DNA from: Verrucomicrobiota bacterium | Lineage (GTDB): Bacteria; Verrucomicrobiota; Verrucomicrobiia; Limisphaerales; JADLHS01 | Direction: 5' to 3' | DNA: 64,000 bases | Assembly: GCA_029573725.1 (NCBI GenBank) | Contig: JAKQDQ010000028.1 | Location: 1 to 64,000 of the forward strand | Shown here: positions 54,676 to 63,573 of the stretch, piece after piece | Numbering within the stretch: the stretch's first letter is position 1 | How the letters are laid out: each line of letters starts with the position of its first letter | Translations under genes and position numbers: made by a program | The notes under the pieces: generated by a model | What the model saw: the letters and a program-made list of their open reading frames with translations, nothing else | What the model was told of the DNA's origin: nothing | Database searches by the model: none

Positions 54676-57603
54676 ATGGCGCCCAGGTTGAAGTTCATTG
54701 GTTTCCGATGCCGCCTGGTCGTGCTGCTGTTCATTGCCTGCGGGATTGGTCCGCTGCCCGCCGCACTGGTCCCGGTGGCATTGCGTTGCGAATATCGCAC
54801 CAACCCGCCGGGCATTGACGAAGCCCAACCGCGCCTCACCTGGCGGGTGGAATCCAGTGAACGTGGCGCGAAACAAACGGCGTACCAAATTTTGGTCGCT
54901 TCCAGCCTTGAGGCGCTGCAACGCAATCAAGGTGACTTGTGGGACAGCGGCAAGGTCACGAGTGACGAGACGGTAAACCTTGTGTACGCCGGACAACCCC
55001 TGGTCTCGCGGCAACAATGCTTTTGGAAGGTGCGCGTCTGGGATCAAGCCGGCGCGGCGACCTGGAGCGGGCCGGCACAGTGGTCCATGGGTTTGTTGCA
55101 ACCGCAAGATTGGTCGGCCCAATACATCAGCTTCCGTGACTCCACGCCGGTGGGAAAGGACCCGGGTCAGTTGCAGCTGCCACCAGCGCGGCAGTACCGG
55201 CGCGAGTTCATCGCGCGCCAGGCAATCCGGCGGGCGACCATTTACGCGACGGCGCTCGGTGTTTATGAACTCCATCTGAATGGCGCGCGGGTTGGGGACG
55301 CCTGGTTCGCGCCCGGCTGGACGGATTACCATCAGCGCGCGTATTACCAGACTTACGACGTGACCCCGCTGCTGCACGCGGGAACGAACACCATCGGGGC
55401 GTGGCTCGGGGATGGCTGGTATGCGGGCTACCTCGGCTTCGGTTTGCTGACCGGCATCGGCACGGAGAAAATCGGGCGTTACACCTACGGCAAAACGCCG
55501 GCGCTCATGGCACAATTGGAGCTCGAATATGCCGATGGCACGCGCGAAACCGTCGTGACAGACGCGCGCTGGAAAACGAGCGGGGCCGGACCGATCCGGG
55601 AGGGGGATTTTTTGATGGGAGAGTTTTACGATGCGCGTCGGGAAACCGTGGGTTGGGCGCAGAACGGTTTCGACGACGCGCAATGGGAGCCGGCCATCCT
55701 CGCCGGCGCGAACGGGCCGGTGTCCGCCACGTTCTATGAATGGCGCAATCCGGAAAAACCAGGCGAAGCCCTGGCGATCAAAGGCCGCCCGAAGGATCTG
55801 GGCTTTCAGCGTCCACCGAAACTGGAGGCGTTTCCGGGCGTGCCGGTTCGCGTCGTGCAGGAGCTCCGGCCGGTGGCCGTGACGTCTCCCAGCAATGGCG
55901 TTTACATTTTCGACCTCGGGCAAAATTTTGCCGGTGTCGTGCGGTTGAACGTCAAAGGGCCGGCCGGGACGACCGTGCAATTGCGGCACGGTGAAATGCT
56001 GTATCCCGATGGCCGCCTGATGACCGAGAATCTGCGGCGGGCGCGGGCCATTGATCATTACGTGCTGCGGGGTGATCCCCGGGGGGAAGTCTGGACGCCG
56101 CGGTTCACCTTCCACGGATTCCAATACGTGGAAGTGACCGGCTACCCCGGCACGCCCGGGCCTGACGCCATCACGGGGCTGGTGCTGCAGAGCGACACGC
56201 CGTTGACCAGCGGCTTCGAGTGCAGCGATCCAATGGTCAACCGGCTCTTCAAAAACGTGGTGTGGACACAACGCGCCAACTTTCTTGATCTGCCGACGGA
56301 TTGTCCGCAACGCGACGAGCGGTTTGGCTGGACGGGCGACGCACAAATTTACGTGCAGACCGCCACGTTGAATGCCGATGTGGCGGCGTTTTACACCAAA
56401 TGGCTGCGTGAGTTGATGGAGGCGCAGCAACCGGAGGGCGCGTTTCCCGGGTATGCGCCCTACCCGTTTCAACACGGCTGGGATTTTGGCACGGCCTGGT
56501 GCGATGCCGGAGTCATCTGCCCCTGGACTCTCTGGCAGGCTTACGGCGACACGCGCCTCATCGAACGGTGCTGGCCGTTCATGGTGAAATTCATGGATTG
56601 GCGCCGCGCCACGAGCAAAAATTTTCTGGGCGTGGTCCACGGCAACGAATGGGGTGACTGGCTGTCCGTCGGCGCGAAAACGCCGCTGGATTTTGTGGAC
56701 ACCGTGTATTTCGCCTGCTCGGCCCGGCTCATGTCGCAAATGGCCGCCGCGATCGGAAAGCCCACCGCCGCCACGGAATACGCACAATGGTTTCAAAACA
56801 TCCGGGCGGCATTCGGCAAAAAATACCTGGAGCCGGATGGGACACTCAAGGTGGACACCCAAACCGCGTACGCATTGGCCTTGTTCATGGATTTGATTCC
56901 CACAGAGCAGCGGCTGAAATCCGGGAAAATTTTGGCGGACAAACTGCGCCGGGGGGCGACGGCGGAAAACTCCGGCATGACCACGGGTTTTTTGGGTACC
57001 CGGCCGCTGTTGCCGGTGCTGACGAGCGTCGGTGAAAACGATCTGGCCGTGCGGCAGTTTCAGAGCCGCCGGTATCCTTCCTGGGGTTACGAGGTGAGCC
57101 AGGGAGCGACGACGATTTGGGAGCGGTGGGACAGTTTCACCAAGGAACACGGTTTCCAGGGGCGCAACGGCAAACAGAACGCCGAGATGAATTCGTTTTC
57201 ACATTACTCCTTTGGTGCGGTCTGCGAATGGATGTTCAACGACCTGGCGGGCATTCAATGGGGGCGTCCCGGTTACCGGACCATCATCATCCATCCGCAC
57301 CCGCCCACGCCGGGCAGCAATCCCGACCAGGCGCCGATTCACTGGGTGCGCGCCCATTACGATTCGATTCGGGGGCGCATCGAGAGCCGCTGGCGACGTA
57401 CCGCCGATCGCTTCGAATTGGAAACGCGGATTCCGGCCAACACCACCGCCACCGTGCATCTGCCGGCCATCCGGGTGGATGACATCACGGAAGGCGGTTT
57501 GCCGATCGCCCGGGCGGCCGGGGTCAAACTCTTGCGACTGATTGATGGCGAGGCCGAATTGGCCGTGGCAGCGGGACACTACCGGTTCGTCTCAAAGTTA
57601 TAG
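54676..57603 (+). CDS. Alpha-L-rhamnosidase, GH78, secreted
   Basis: The 975-residue protein removes terminal alpha-L-rhamnose from polysaccharides or glycosides. The ATG at 54676 has a strong ribosome binding site (GGAGAGG) and is followed by a signal peptide. The N-terminal beta domains lead into the (alpha/alpha)6 barrel with T-D-C-P-Q-R-D-E-R-F-G-W-T-G-D-A near residue 540 and the acidic site Y-E-V-S-Q-G-A-T-T-I-W-E-R-W near residue 805. The inverting GH78 mechanism is expected. It is the last of three secreted genes in a row. Confidence 0.95.
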   Translation: MAPRLKFIGFRCRLVVLLFIACGIGPLPAALVPVALRCEYRTNPPGIDEAQPRLTWRVESSERGAKQTAYQILVASSLEALQRNQGDLWDSGKVTSDETVNLVYAGQPLVSRQQCFWKVRVWDQAGAATWSGPAQWSMGLLQPQDWSAQYISFRDSTPVGKDPGQLQLPPARQYRREFIARQAIRRATIYATALGVYELHLNGARVGDAWFAPGWTDYHQRAYYQTYDVTPLLHAGTNTIGAWLGDGWYAGYLGFGLLTGIGTEKIGRYTYGKTPALMAQLELEYADGTRETVVTDARWKTSGAGPIREGDFLMGEFYDARRETVGWAQNGFDDAQWEPAILAGANGPVSATFYEWRNPEKPGEALAIKGRPKDLGFQRPPKLEAFPGVPVRVVQELRPVAVTSPSNGVYIFDLGQNFAGVVRLNVKGPAGTTVQLRHGEMLYPDGRLMTENLRRARAIDHYVLRGDPRGEVWTPRFTFHGFQYVEVTGYPGTPGPDAITGLVLQSDTPLTSGFECSDPMVNRLFKNVVWTQRANFLDLPTDCPQRDERFGWTGDAQIYVQTATLNADVAAFYTKWLRELMEAQQPEGAFPGYAPYPFQHGWDFGTAWCDAGVICPWTLWQAYGDTRLIERCWPFMVKFMDWRRATSKNFLGVVHGNEWGDWLSVGAKTPLDFVDTVYFACSARLMSQMAAAIGKPTAATEYAQWFQNIRAAFGKKYLEPDGTLKVDTQTAYALALFMDLIPTEQRLKSGKILADKLRRGATAENSGMTTGFLGTRPLLPVLTSVGENDLAVRQFQSRRYPSWGYEVSQGATTIWERWDSFTKEHGFQGRNGKQNAEMNSFSHYSFGAVCEWMFNDLAGIQWGRPGYRTIIIHPHPPTPGSNPDQAPIHWVRAHYDSIRGRIESRWRRTADRFELETRIPANTTATVHLPAIRVDDITEGGLPIARAAGVKLLRLIDGEAELAVAAGHYRFVSKL

Positions 57604-57712
57604 TTCCCGTGTGAATCAAGCGCGCCGGCGCCTCCCGAGCCGGGGCTGAGGCGACCGGTGTGTTTCCCGGGTATGTCACTCGTTACCTGTGCCATCCATG
57701 TCCGGTGGCATT

Positions 57713-57729
57713 GCCCCGCGCCGCGGGGC
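57713..57729. terminator. GC hairpin between convergent genes
   Basis: GCCCCGC-GCC-GCGGGGC forms a 7-bp stem between the rhamnosidase and cytochrome c genes. It is not followed by a T-run on either strand, so intrinsic termination is doubtful. Rho-dependent ends are possible. Confidence 0.3.
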
Positions 57730-57739
57730 GGGGCCGCGA

Positions 57740-58069
57740 TTATTTTTTGAACGTGCGCATATACGCCACCACCGCCCTGATGGCCTCGTCGTTCATGTCA
57801 TCGGCCGGCTTCATCAGCACCTTGCCGTGCTTGTCCTTGAAACCTTCCTTGACGGCTTTGAAGGCGGCGTTGTCCGTCACCGCTTCCTGGACTTTGGGAT
57901 CCGTGTAGTCTTTCGCGCCGGTTCTTCGCCCCATTTTGGTTTGCCCCCTGCCGTCTTTGCCGTGACATTTGGCGCAGGCGCGCTCGTAATCCGCCTTGCC
58001 ATCCGCAGCGATGGACTCCACCGTGGCCAGGGCCAGCAGCACCCCGCCGAACAGTAGCAGTTTTTTCAT
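57740..58069 (-). CDS. Small periplasmic cytochrome c
   Basis: The 109-residue protein has a signal peptide (MKKLLLFGGVLLALATVESIA) and one haem site C-A-K-C-H-G-K-D-G near residue 33. A Met ligand is in V-L-M-K-P-A-D-D-M near residue 85. It is an electron carrier of the class I type. A strong ribosome binding site (GGAG) precedes the ATG at 58069. A truncated gene of a PVC haem-binding protein lies just upstream on the same strand; long forms of that protein carry their own C-terminal haem domain, so this gene may be a functional relic of the same locus. It is complete. Confidence 0.92.
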   Translation of the reverse strand: MKKLLLFGGVLLALATVESIAADGKADYERACAKCHGKDGRGQTKMGRRTGAKDYTDPKVQEAVTDNAAFKAVKEGFKDKHGKVLMKPADDMNDEAIRAVVAYMRTFKK

Positions 58070-58133
58070 CGGCTTCTCCTTTCCCGGCGGCACGGTTATG
58101 GCGCCTGCCATGCCTGGCCGTTCCGCCTGCAGC

Positions 58134-58718
58134 CTAGAATTGATTGAATCGGGTGGGAACACATTCCCATTCTTGGCATAAACGATGCAAATTTTGCGAT
58201 GAAAGCGGAACGACGGAGCCGGCGGAAGAAGGCTGCGACGCAATTCCGGGGGCAATCCAGCCGGCCCGGCCGACCGCGCGGTATTCCTCCGGCGGCCGCC
58301 GCAGTTCCGCCGTGCCATCGCCCTGGTCGCGCAATCGGATCACCCGCCCCTGACTTGCAATGTAAAGTCCGCCCGGCCCCCAACACATGCCGATGCTCGG
58401 CAGAATTTCGTTTCGGTCGTTGCGATAAAAATAGCTGAACGCGTCCTCCAATCCATCGCCGTTGGTATCCTTCAACTGCAGCACGTTGCCGTCGTAACAC
58501 AGCGCGAAGAGCCGCCCGTCCGGAGCGAACACGAGGTTGTTGATATTGTTCAGCACCAGCGGCAGTTCGCGCACCGTGAAACCCGGCACCAGCATCCGCA
58601 CCGGCGGTGGATTGGAAACCGTGACGACCGGACGTTCGATGCGCCCGGCGGCGGCCGGACTGCCCACGACCAGACCACACAACCAGCCGGCGCAAAGTCC
58701 CAAGGCGCGAAGGTTCAT
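58134..58718 (-). pseudogene. 3'-truncated PVC-type haem-binding/PQQ-like propeller gene
   Basis: The frame starts with a signal peptide (MNLRALGLCAGWLCGLVVG). L-N-N-I-N-N-L-V-F-A-P-D-G-R-L-F-A-L, Y-D-G-N-V-L-Q-L-K-D-T-N-G-D-G-L-E-D and G-P-G-G-L-Y-I-A-S-Q-G-R-V follow, the first blade text of the large PVC-type membrane-bound dehydrogenase-like proteins. Those proteins are several hundred residues longer. Here similarity ends near residue 136, exactly where a 37-bp palindromic repeat (58273-58309) begins. The remaining residues to the stop look random. It is likely non-functional. Confidence 0.75.
58273..58309 (-). repeat. 37-bp palindromic repeat, copy 1
   Basis: This copy differs from 63450-63486 at two of 37 positions. 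It contains CCGCGCGG, a perfect palindrome, and CGGCG-GC-CGCCG, a hairpin. It lies at the 3' break of the PVC-type gene. Confidence 0.6.
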
Positions 58719-58816
58719 GCCCGAGCATGTCACGCCGAACTGGGTGCGGCAATCCCTGTTCGCAGCGGGCCGGCGCGGCGGGAGGTCGCCGCGAGTAGCG
58801 AGCCGGCAACACCACG

Positions 58817-60328
58817 TCAGCGTCTCAACCACCGCAACATTTCGAGCAATTTTGGCGGTTGACCGGTGCGCAGAATCCCGATGCGGAAAACCTTCCCGGC
58901 CATCCACAGCGCACCCGCCACAGCGGCGAGCAGGAGCAGCAGCGTGCCGATCAAATCAATCCACGGCGGATCCGCCATGGCCCGGTTCATCATGATGAAC
59001 GGCGTGTACAGCGGAATCCACGAGAGCACGCGGGCCAGCAGTCCGTTCGGGTCCTTGGGGATGAATGTTAGAGTCAGCAGCGGCACCATCATGATCATCG
59101 TGATCACCGCCATGTAGCTCTGCGCCTCCTTGAGGGTGTTGCACACGCTGCCCAGCGCGAGAATGCACGCCGCGTACAACAGGTAGCCCAGCACAAAATA
59201 AACTCCGAACATCGGGAGCAACCGGGAGGATTGCAGCACGTCCAGGATCGGTCCGGTCACCACCGCCGTCCCGACCGCTCCCGCCGTCTTCCAGCCCAGC
59301 ACGGCAAACAACGTCAGGATCCAGGCGCCCACCATCGTCAGGCCCACCGCCGCGATGCCGAGTAATTTGCCCAGCATCAATTCTCCCGGCGTGACCGACG
59401 ACAGCAGCACCTCGATGATGCGATTGGATTTCTCCTCAATGATGTTGCTCAACAACATCTGCGCGATGGCGAAGATGGCCACCCAGAGCAAGTACACAAA
59501 CGCGCTCGGCGCCCATTGCTTGATGATGTCCGCCGCGCCGACCGCTTCCCGCCCGGATTCCTTGCGTGGATTCAGACTGGAAACCGGCACGTGCGTTTGT
59601 TCCACCGCGCGGACGGCGGCGGCATCCAGCCCGCGCGCGAGATACTCCCGCCGCCGGATTTCCGTGTTGACCGTCTCCTCCACCGCCTCGCGCAGCCGCG
59701 AGTCCGCCAGGTTGTCCGACCAGTATTCGATGCCGGTCGGAGTGGTCGCTCCCGGTGAGCGGACGATTTGCTTTGCCAGATCGCGCGGAACCAGAATGGC
59801 CACGTTGAGCGCGATGTCCTGCCCGTGCAGCTCTGTGTGGCTTTCGCCGCGCAGATACGGCTTCAACTCCTGCGCCAGCGCCGGCAGCTGCGCCTCCGGG
59901 TTCACTCCCGACGGCAGGGCCACGAGTTCAAACGCGCGCCGGGGCGCTTTGAACGGCGGCGCGTCCGGCCGCAAGCCCGGCGTCAGTTCCGCGAGCCAGG
60001 CATCCTGTCCGCCTTGGTTGATGAATTGATCCAGGGAGGGAGCCTCCCCGGTATTGCTGCCGCCGTATTTGCGCGCGTATTCCTTCAAGGCCCGCCACAC
60101 TTCCCGCTGGTAATCGCGCTCGACGCGCGCGGTAATCACCGGCCCGACCAGACCGGATTGATCCACGAGCACAAAATACCGGGTCGGCGTGCCCTTCATT
60201 TCCAGCCAGAGCGGCACCTGCACGCTGAAGAAGATGATCACCGGCACCAGCAGGATGCCCAGCCAGAAGCCCTTGGTCTTGGCGTTCTCGGCGTATTCAC
60301 GCCACGCAACCAGCAATGCAAATCTCAT
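58817..60328 (-). CDS. ABC-2 type transporter permease
   Basis: The 503-residue membrane protein has one N-terminal transmembrane helix, a large extracytoplasmic domain (residues 40-270) and about five C-terminal helices. This layout is typical of NatB/YhaP-type exporters. Marks: S-N-I-I-E-E-K-S-N-R-I-I-E-V-L-L-S-S near residue 295, followed by T-P-G-E-L-M-L-G-K-L. The start overlaps the upstream ATPase gene by four bases (ATGA). The substrate is not known; sodium or drug export is a guess from family only. Confidence 0.9.
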   Translation of the reverse strand: MRFALLVAWREYAENAKTKGFWLGILLVPVIIFFSVQVPLWLEMKGTPTRYFVLVDQSGLVGPVITARVERDYQREVWRALKEYARKYGGSNTGEAPSLDQFINQGGQDAWLAELTPGLRPDAPPFKAPRRAFELVALPSGVNPEAQLPALAQELKPYLRGESHTELHGQDIALNVAILVPRDLAKQIVRSPGATTPTGIEYWSDNLADSRLREAVEETVNTEIRRREYLARGLDAAAVRAVEQTHVPVSSLNPRKESGREAVGAADIIKQWAPSAFVYLLWVAIFAIAQMLLSNIIEEKSNRIIEVLLSSVTPGELMLGKLLGIAAVGLTMVGAWILTLFAVLGWKTAGAVGTAVVTGPILDVLQSSRLLPMFGVYFVLGYLLYAACILALGSVCNTLKEAQSYMAVITMIMMVPLLTLTFIPKDPNGLLARVLSWIPLYTPFIMMNRAMADPPWIDLIGTLLLLLAAVAGALWMAGKVFRIGILRTGQPPKLLEMLRWLRR

Positions 60329-61314
60329 CGGGCCGCCACCTCCCGGGCTTCCGGGCCGACCAGCCGCATGAAAACTTCATGCAAGGTCGGCTCGGACTGA
60401 TTGAAACTGCGCAACCGGATGCCGCGCACGAAGCAGGCCTGCAACACCGCCTGCGGGTCCGCCGCCCCGCGCAACTCCACCTCCCACGCCGCCACCGGGC
60501 CCTCGCGGTCATCCGAGGTCGGCGGCAACGGGCGCACGGCGGCCACCTCCGGCAACTCCGTCAACGGCGCGATGTTGTCCGCCGTTTCGATCCGCACCCG
60601 GCGCGGGAGCGTACGCTGCGCCTCCGCCACCGTGCCATCGAAAATCTTGCGCCCTTTGGCCAGCAACAAAATCCGGTCGCACAACCGCTCCGCGTGCTGC
60701 ATCACGTGCGTCGAAAACAAAATCGTCCGCCCGCGCCCGGCCATGTCCCGGATGATGTCCTCCATCACCTGCTGGTTCACCGGGTCCAGGCCCGAGAACG
60801 GTTCATCCAAAATCACGAACTCCGGGTCATGGGCAATGGAGGCGAGCATCTGCACCTTTTGGCCCATGCCTTTCGAGAGCGCCTCGGTTGGCTTGGTCGC
60901 GAAATCCTTCAGCCCGTAGCGCTCGAGCAGCTCGAACGCGCGTCGCTTGGCCGCCGCCCGGCTCAGGCCCTTCAAGGTGGCGAAGTAGGCGATCACCGCC
61001 CAATTCTTCATCTTCTTGTACAGCCCCTTCTCCTCCGGCAGATAGCCGATGCGTTGCCGGACCTGGAGCGCCGAGGACGCGCCCAGCACGGTGATGCTCC
61101 CGCTGGTGGGTTTGATGATTTCCAAAATCATCCGGATCGTCGTGGTTTTGCCCGCGCCATTGGGGCCGAGGAACCCGTAGATCGCTCCCGCCGGCAACTG
61201 AAAGCTCACGTCGTCCACCGCGCGGAAGCCGCCAAAGAGTTTGGTGACTCCACGCACTTCGAGCGGCGCAGCGCCGGTGGTCGCCTTCGCATTCACGAGT
61301 TGAGGCCCAGCCAT
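60325..61314 (-). CDS. ABC transporter ATP-binding protein
   Basis: The 329-residue ATPase shows Walker A G-P-N-G-A-G-K-T-T (residues 53-61), signature L-S-K-G-M-G-Q-K and Walker B F-V-I-L-D-E-P-F-S-G-L-D. A C-terminal extension (230-329) typical of NatA/YhaQ-type exporters follows. It pairs with the ABC-2 permease gene that overlaps its stop. The frame continues through the window without breaks. Confidence 0.94.
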   Translation of the reverse strand: MAGPQLVNAKATTGAAPLEVRGVTKLFGGFRAVDDVSFQLPAGAIYGFLGPNGAGKTTTIRMILEIIKPTSGSITVLGASSALQVRQRIGYLPEEKGLYKKMKNWAVIAYFATLKGLSRAAAKRRAFELLERYGLKDFATKPTEALSKGMGQKVQMLASIAHDPEFVILDEPFSGLDPVNQQVMEDIIRDMAGRGRTILFSTHVMQHAERLCDRILLLAKGRKIFDGTVAEAQRTLPRRVRIETADNIAPLTELPEVAAVRPLPPTSDDREGPVAAWEVELRGAADPQAVLQACFVRGIRLRSFNQSEPTLHEVFMRLVGPEAREVAAR

Positions 61315-61381
61315 TCCGCAGACTAACGGGGAGACAACGCCCGAGACAATCCCTCACACGAAATCGTCCGCGTCCGCCGCT

Positions 61382-62023
61382 TCATTTCCCCTTGCCTCCC
61401 GGCGCCATCATCTGGCGGTTCAGCGCCAGGTTCATCCGATTGCCACTGATGGCGCTGGCGCGGAACTCCTGAAACTGCTGCAGCACGGATGCGTTCAGCA
61501 CCGATCCCAGCCGGGCCGCCCCCCGGCCGTAAATGTCGTCCAACAATTTCAGATTCTGCTCGGCAACCGCCGCCGACGCGATGTTTCGGAAATTCAAGGT
61601 CGGGGTGGTTTGATAATCCGCTGGCAGACCCGCCGCCGCCAGCGCCGCCGCTGTCTCCTCCTGCATGAGTTGGTAGATCTGTCTGCCTTTCGCATCCTTG
61701 ACCGCCTGATCCCCCGTCAGCAGCGTCTTGAATTGTTCCGCCGCCTGCCTTTCCCGCGCCTGCCGCCGGCGCTCGCTCCGCATGATTTTGCCGGCGACAA
61801 AACACGTATGCCGGTGCAGCCAGCCCCCGAGCATCACCTCCCGCGACAACGACCGCGTCAGCCGCGCCAGGTCCGCGAACACGGTTTGCGTGACGTCCTC
61901 CGCCAGATGCGTGTCGCCATTCACCAGTCGCACGGCGGCGGAATAGGAGTGCGAGACCTCCGGAAAATCCCGCTCCAGTGAAGCTCTTTCCCCACCGTAG
62001 CAGCGAACGTGAGTTCGCTCCAA
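61382..62023 (-). pseudogene. Chimeric remnant: sigma-70 region 2 joined to a partner-protein tail
   Basis: The 213-codon frame contains S-A-A-V-R-L-V-N-G-D-T-H-L-A-E-D-V-T-Q-T-V-F, then G-G-W-L-H-R-H-T-C-F-V-A-G-K and R-R-R-Q-A-R-E-R-Q-A. These are the region 2 text of verrucomicrobial ECF-like sigma factors. The usual start of the protein and all of region 4 (the -35 reader) are missing. After residue 110 it switches to Q-F-K-T-L-L-T, then L-N-F-R-N-I-A-S and a helical end. That end resembles the C-terminal part of a periplasmic protein often encoded beside such sigma genes. One or more deletions seem to have joined two genes in frame. It cannot act as a normal sigma factor. Confidence 0.65.
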
Positions 62024-62095
62024 CTCCTCGAATGTTCAGCAGTGTCGGAGCGATGCCGTTGGTTTTGTGAGGGGAAAACAGTCGCCCCGGCTGTA

Positions 62096-62119
62096 GTGCG
62101 GTGCGCCCTTGCACCGCAC
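62096..62119. repeat. Perfect 9-bp hairpin
   Basis: GTGCGGTGC and GCACCGCAC are exact complements around the 6-base loop GCCCTT. It lies between the sigma remnant and the DUF1080 gene, about 100 bases before the latter's ATG. No T-run follows. It may be a REP-like sequence. Confidence 0.5.
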
Positions 62120-62219
62120 CGCGCGCATGGGCTGACCCCAAACGGCGGAGGCGTTTCGTCCGTACGCGAATTTGCAGTTGCCCAAGTCGCGGCCGGCCGC
62201 TACTTCTTCCGCACTTGAA

Positions 62220-63002
62220 ATGAAAATGTTCCTTTGTCCAACCAACGCGTTGACGCTGGCCCTGCTGCTCATCACCCCGGCGCTCACCGCCGCGGACAAC
62301 CACGTCGGCGTGGGCGCCAAACCCGTTGCCGGCGCGGAGATGTTGCTCGATGGCTCGCGACAAATGCTCGATGCCAAGTGGACTTACTGGCAGGGCCCGC
62401 GCTTCGCGTCGTCGCTGCCCATCAAATGGAAGATTGTGCCCGACCCGGTGGACGCGGGCACGGTCGTGATGACCGATGATCGCGCCGCCGATGGCGGCAA
62501 CTACGGCGCGGCGGACATTGTCACCAAGAAGCCGTATCGCGACTTCCGATTGCACATCGAATTTCTCGTCACCGGGCCCAACGGCAACAGTGGCGTATAT
62601 CTGCAGAACCGCTACGAGATTCAGATTCAGGAGGGCAACCAGACCAAGCACGGCATGGGGGCGCTCATCAACGAGAGCGATTCGCCCTACCAGTGTTTCG
62701 CCGGCATCGGCAAATGGAACGCCTACGACGTCGTGTTCCGGGCCGCGCGTTTCCAGCACGGCAAACGGACGGAGAAGGCGCTCGTGACCATGTATTTCAA
62801 CGGGACCAAGGTCCACACCAATTTTCCCATCAACCAGGTGTGGGGCGGACCGAACTCCGGTGTGGACGGCGGCAACGATGACGGCAAAGGCATCACCGAC
62901 ACTCCGCAGGGATTGAAACTGCAGGCCGAGGGCCACGATGTCCGCTATCGCAACACCTGGATCAAAGAACTGGATTTGAAGGAGCCCGACACGGACTTCT
63001 AA
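62220..63002 (+). CDS. Secreted DUF1080 protein (3-keto-disaccharide hydrolase fold)
   Basis: The 260-residue protein has a signal peptide (MKMFLCPTNALTLALLLITPALTA) and a single DUF1080 beta-sandwich. Marks: D-F-R-L-H-I-E-F-L-V near residue 115, N-S-G-V-Y-L-Q-N-R-Y-E-I-Q-I near residue 130, and W-N-A-Y-D-V-V-F-R near residue 170. The domain is a concanavalin-like fold that binds or cleaves keto-sugars, very common in planctomycetes and verrucomicrobia. It stands alone. Confidence 0.9.
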   Translation: MKMFLCPTNALTLALLLITPALTAADNHVGVGAKPVAGAEMLLDGSRQMLDAKWTYWQGPRFASSLPIKWKIVPDPVDAGTVVMTDDRAADGGNYGAADIVTKKPYRDFRLHIEFLVTGPNGNSGVYLQNRYEIQIQEGNQTKHGMGALINESDSPYQCFAGIGKWNAYDVVFRAARFQHGKRTEKALVTMYFNGTKVHTNFPINQVWGGPNSGVDGGNDDGKGITDTPQGLKLQAEGHDVRYRNTWIKELDLKEPDTDF

Positions 63003-63159
63003 TCGGTCGCCTCCGATGTTCGCGCCCAGAGCGTTTTCCCGTTGGCGGATTGGGAAAATCGCGACACGGCAGACCGGGAAGTCGCAGCCGCGGATTCTGC
63101 TTCGGCGATTGAGGTAAAACGAGCCAGCCAACTGCAATCGCCTGCCACCCGCCACCGGC

Positions 63160-63453
63160 TCAGGCCGCGCCCGGCGCCGGAGACGGTTTCCGCCCGCCTT
63201 CCGTTGGTGGGAGCGTGGCCGGCGTGCTTTGCTGAAAACTCCGCCACAGATGCAATGGCAGCGCGCCCAGCAGCAGCAGCGTCACCTGGCTGGCATTGAA
63301 GAGCACCAGCCATTTGAACGCGGCGTCCATGAAACCGTAGCTGTGCAGGCCGATGCCCAGCATGTTCACGCCGAACCAGGACCACGCGGTGACCACGTTT
63401 CCAAAGATCGCCAGCAGCAGCAGCCCCCGATCCTTCACCAACCCGCCCCACCG
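63160..63453 (-). pseudogene. C-terminal remnant of cytochrome c biogenesis protein CcsA
   Basis: The minus strand reads R-W-G-G-L-V-K-D-R-G, then A-I-F-G-N-V-V-T-A-W-S-W-F-G-V-N, then G-L-H-S-Y-G-F-M-D. This is the C-terminal signature of CcsA/ResC proteins with their last two transmembrane helices. A Pro-rich tail ends at 63160. The rest of the protein, including the W-x-W-x-x-x-E haem site, is absent. Similarity starts at the edge of the 37-bp repeat (63450-63486). The piece is a 5'-truncated gene. Confidence 0.75.
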
Positions 63454-63486
63454 CGCGGCATTCCTCCGGCGTCCGCCGCAGTTCCG
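63450..63486 (-). repeat. 37-bp palindromic repeat, copy 2
   Basis: It differs from copy 1 (58273-58309) at two positions; one change, GC to TC, lies in the loop of the CGGCG-NN-CGCCG hairpin and leaves the stem intact. It lies in the same orientation, at the 5' break of the CcsA remnant. Confidence 0.6.
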
Positions 63487-63573
63487 GGCCGGATCACGCC
63501 GGGTTGAAAATCGCGGTACCGGGAAGGGACCGCACCGCCGGCGGCTTGCCCCGCGGCACGGGCGGAAGACGCT

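Noticed and set aside
61323..63155. A 610-codon minus-strand frame joining the region between the sigma remnant and 63155
   Set aside because: It runs antisense to the DUF1080 gene and out of frame with the sigma fragment; an accident of high GC.
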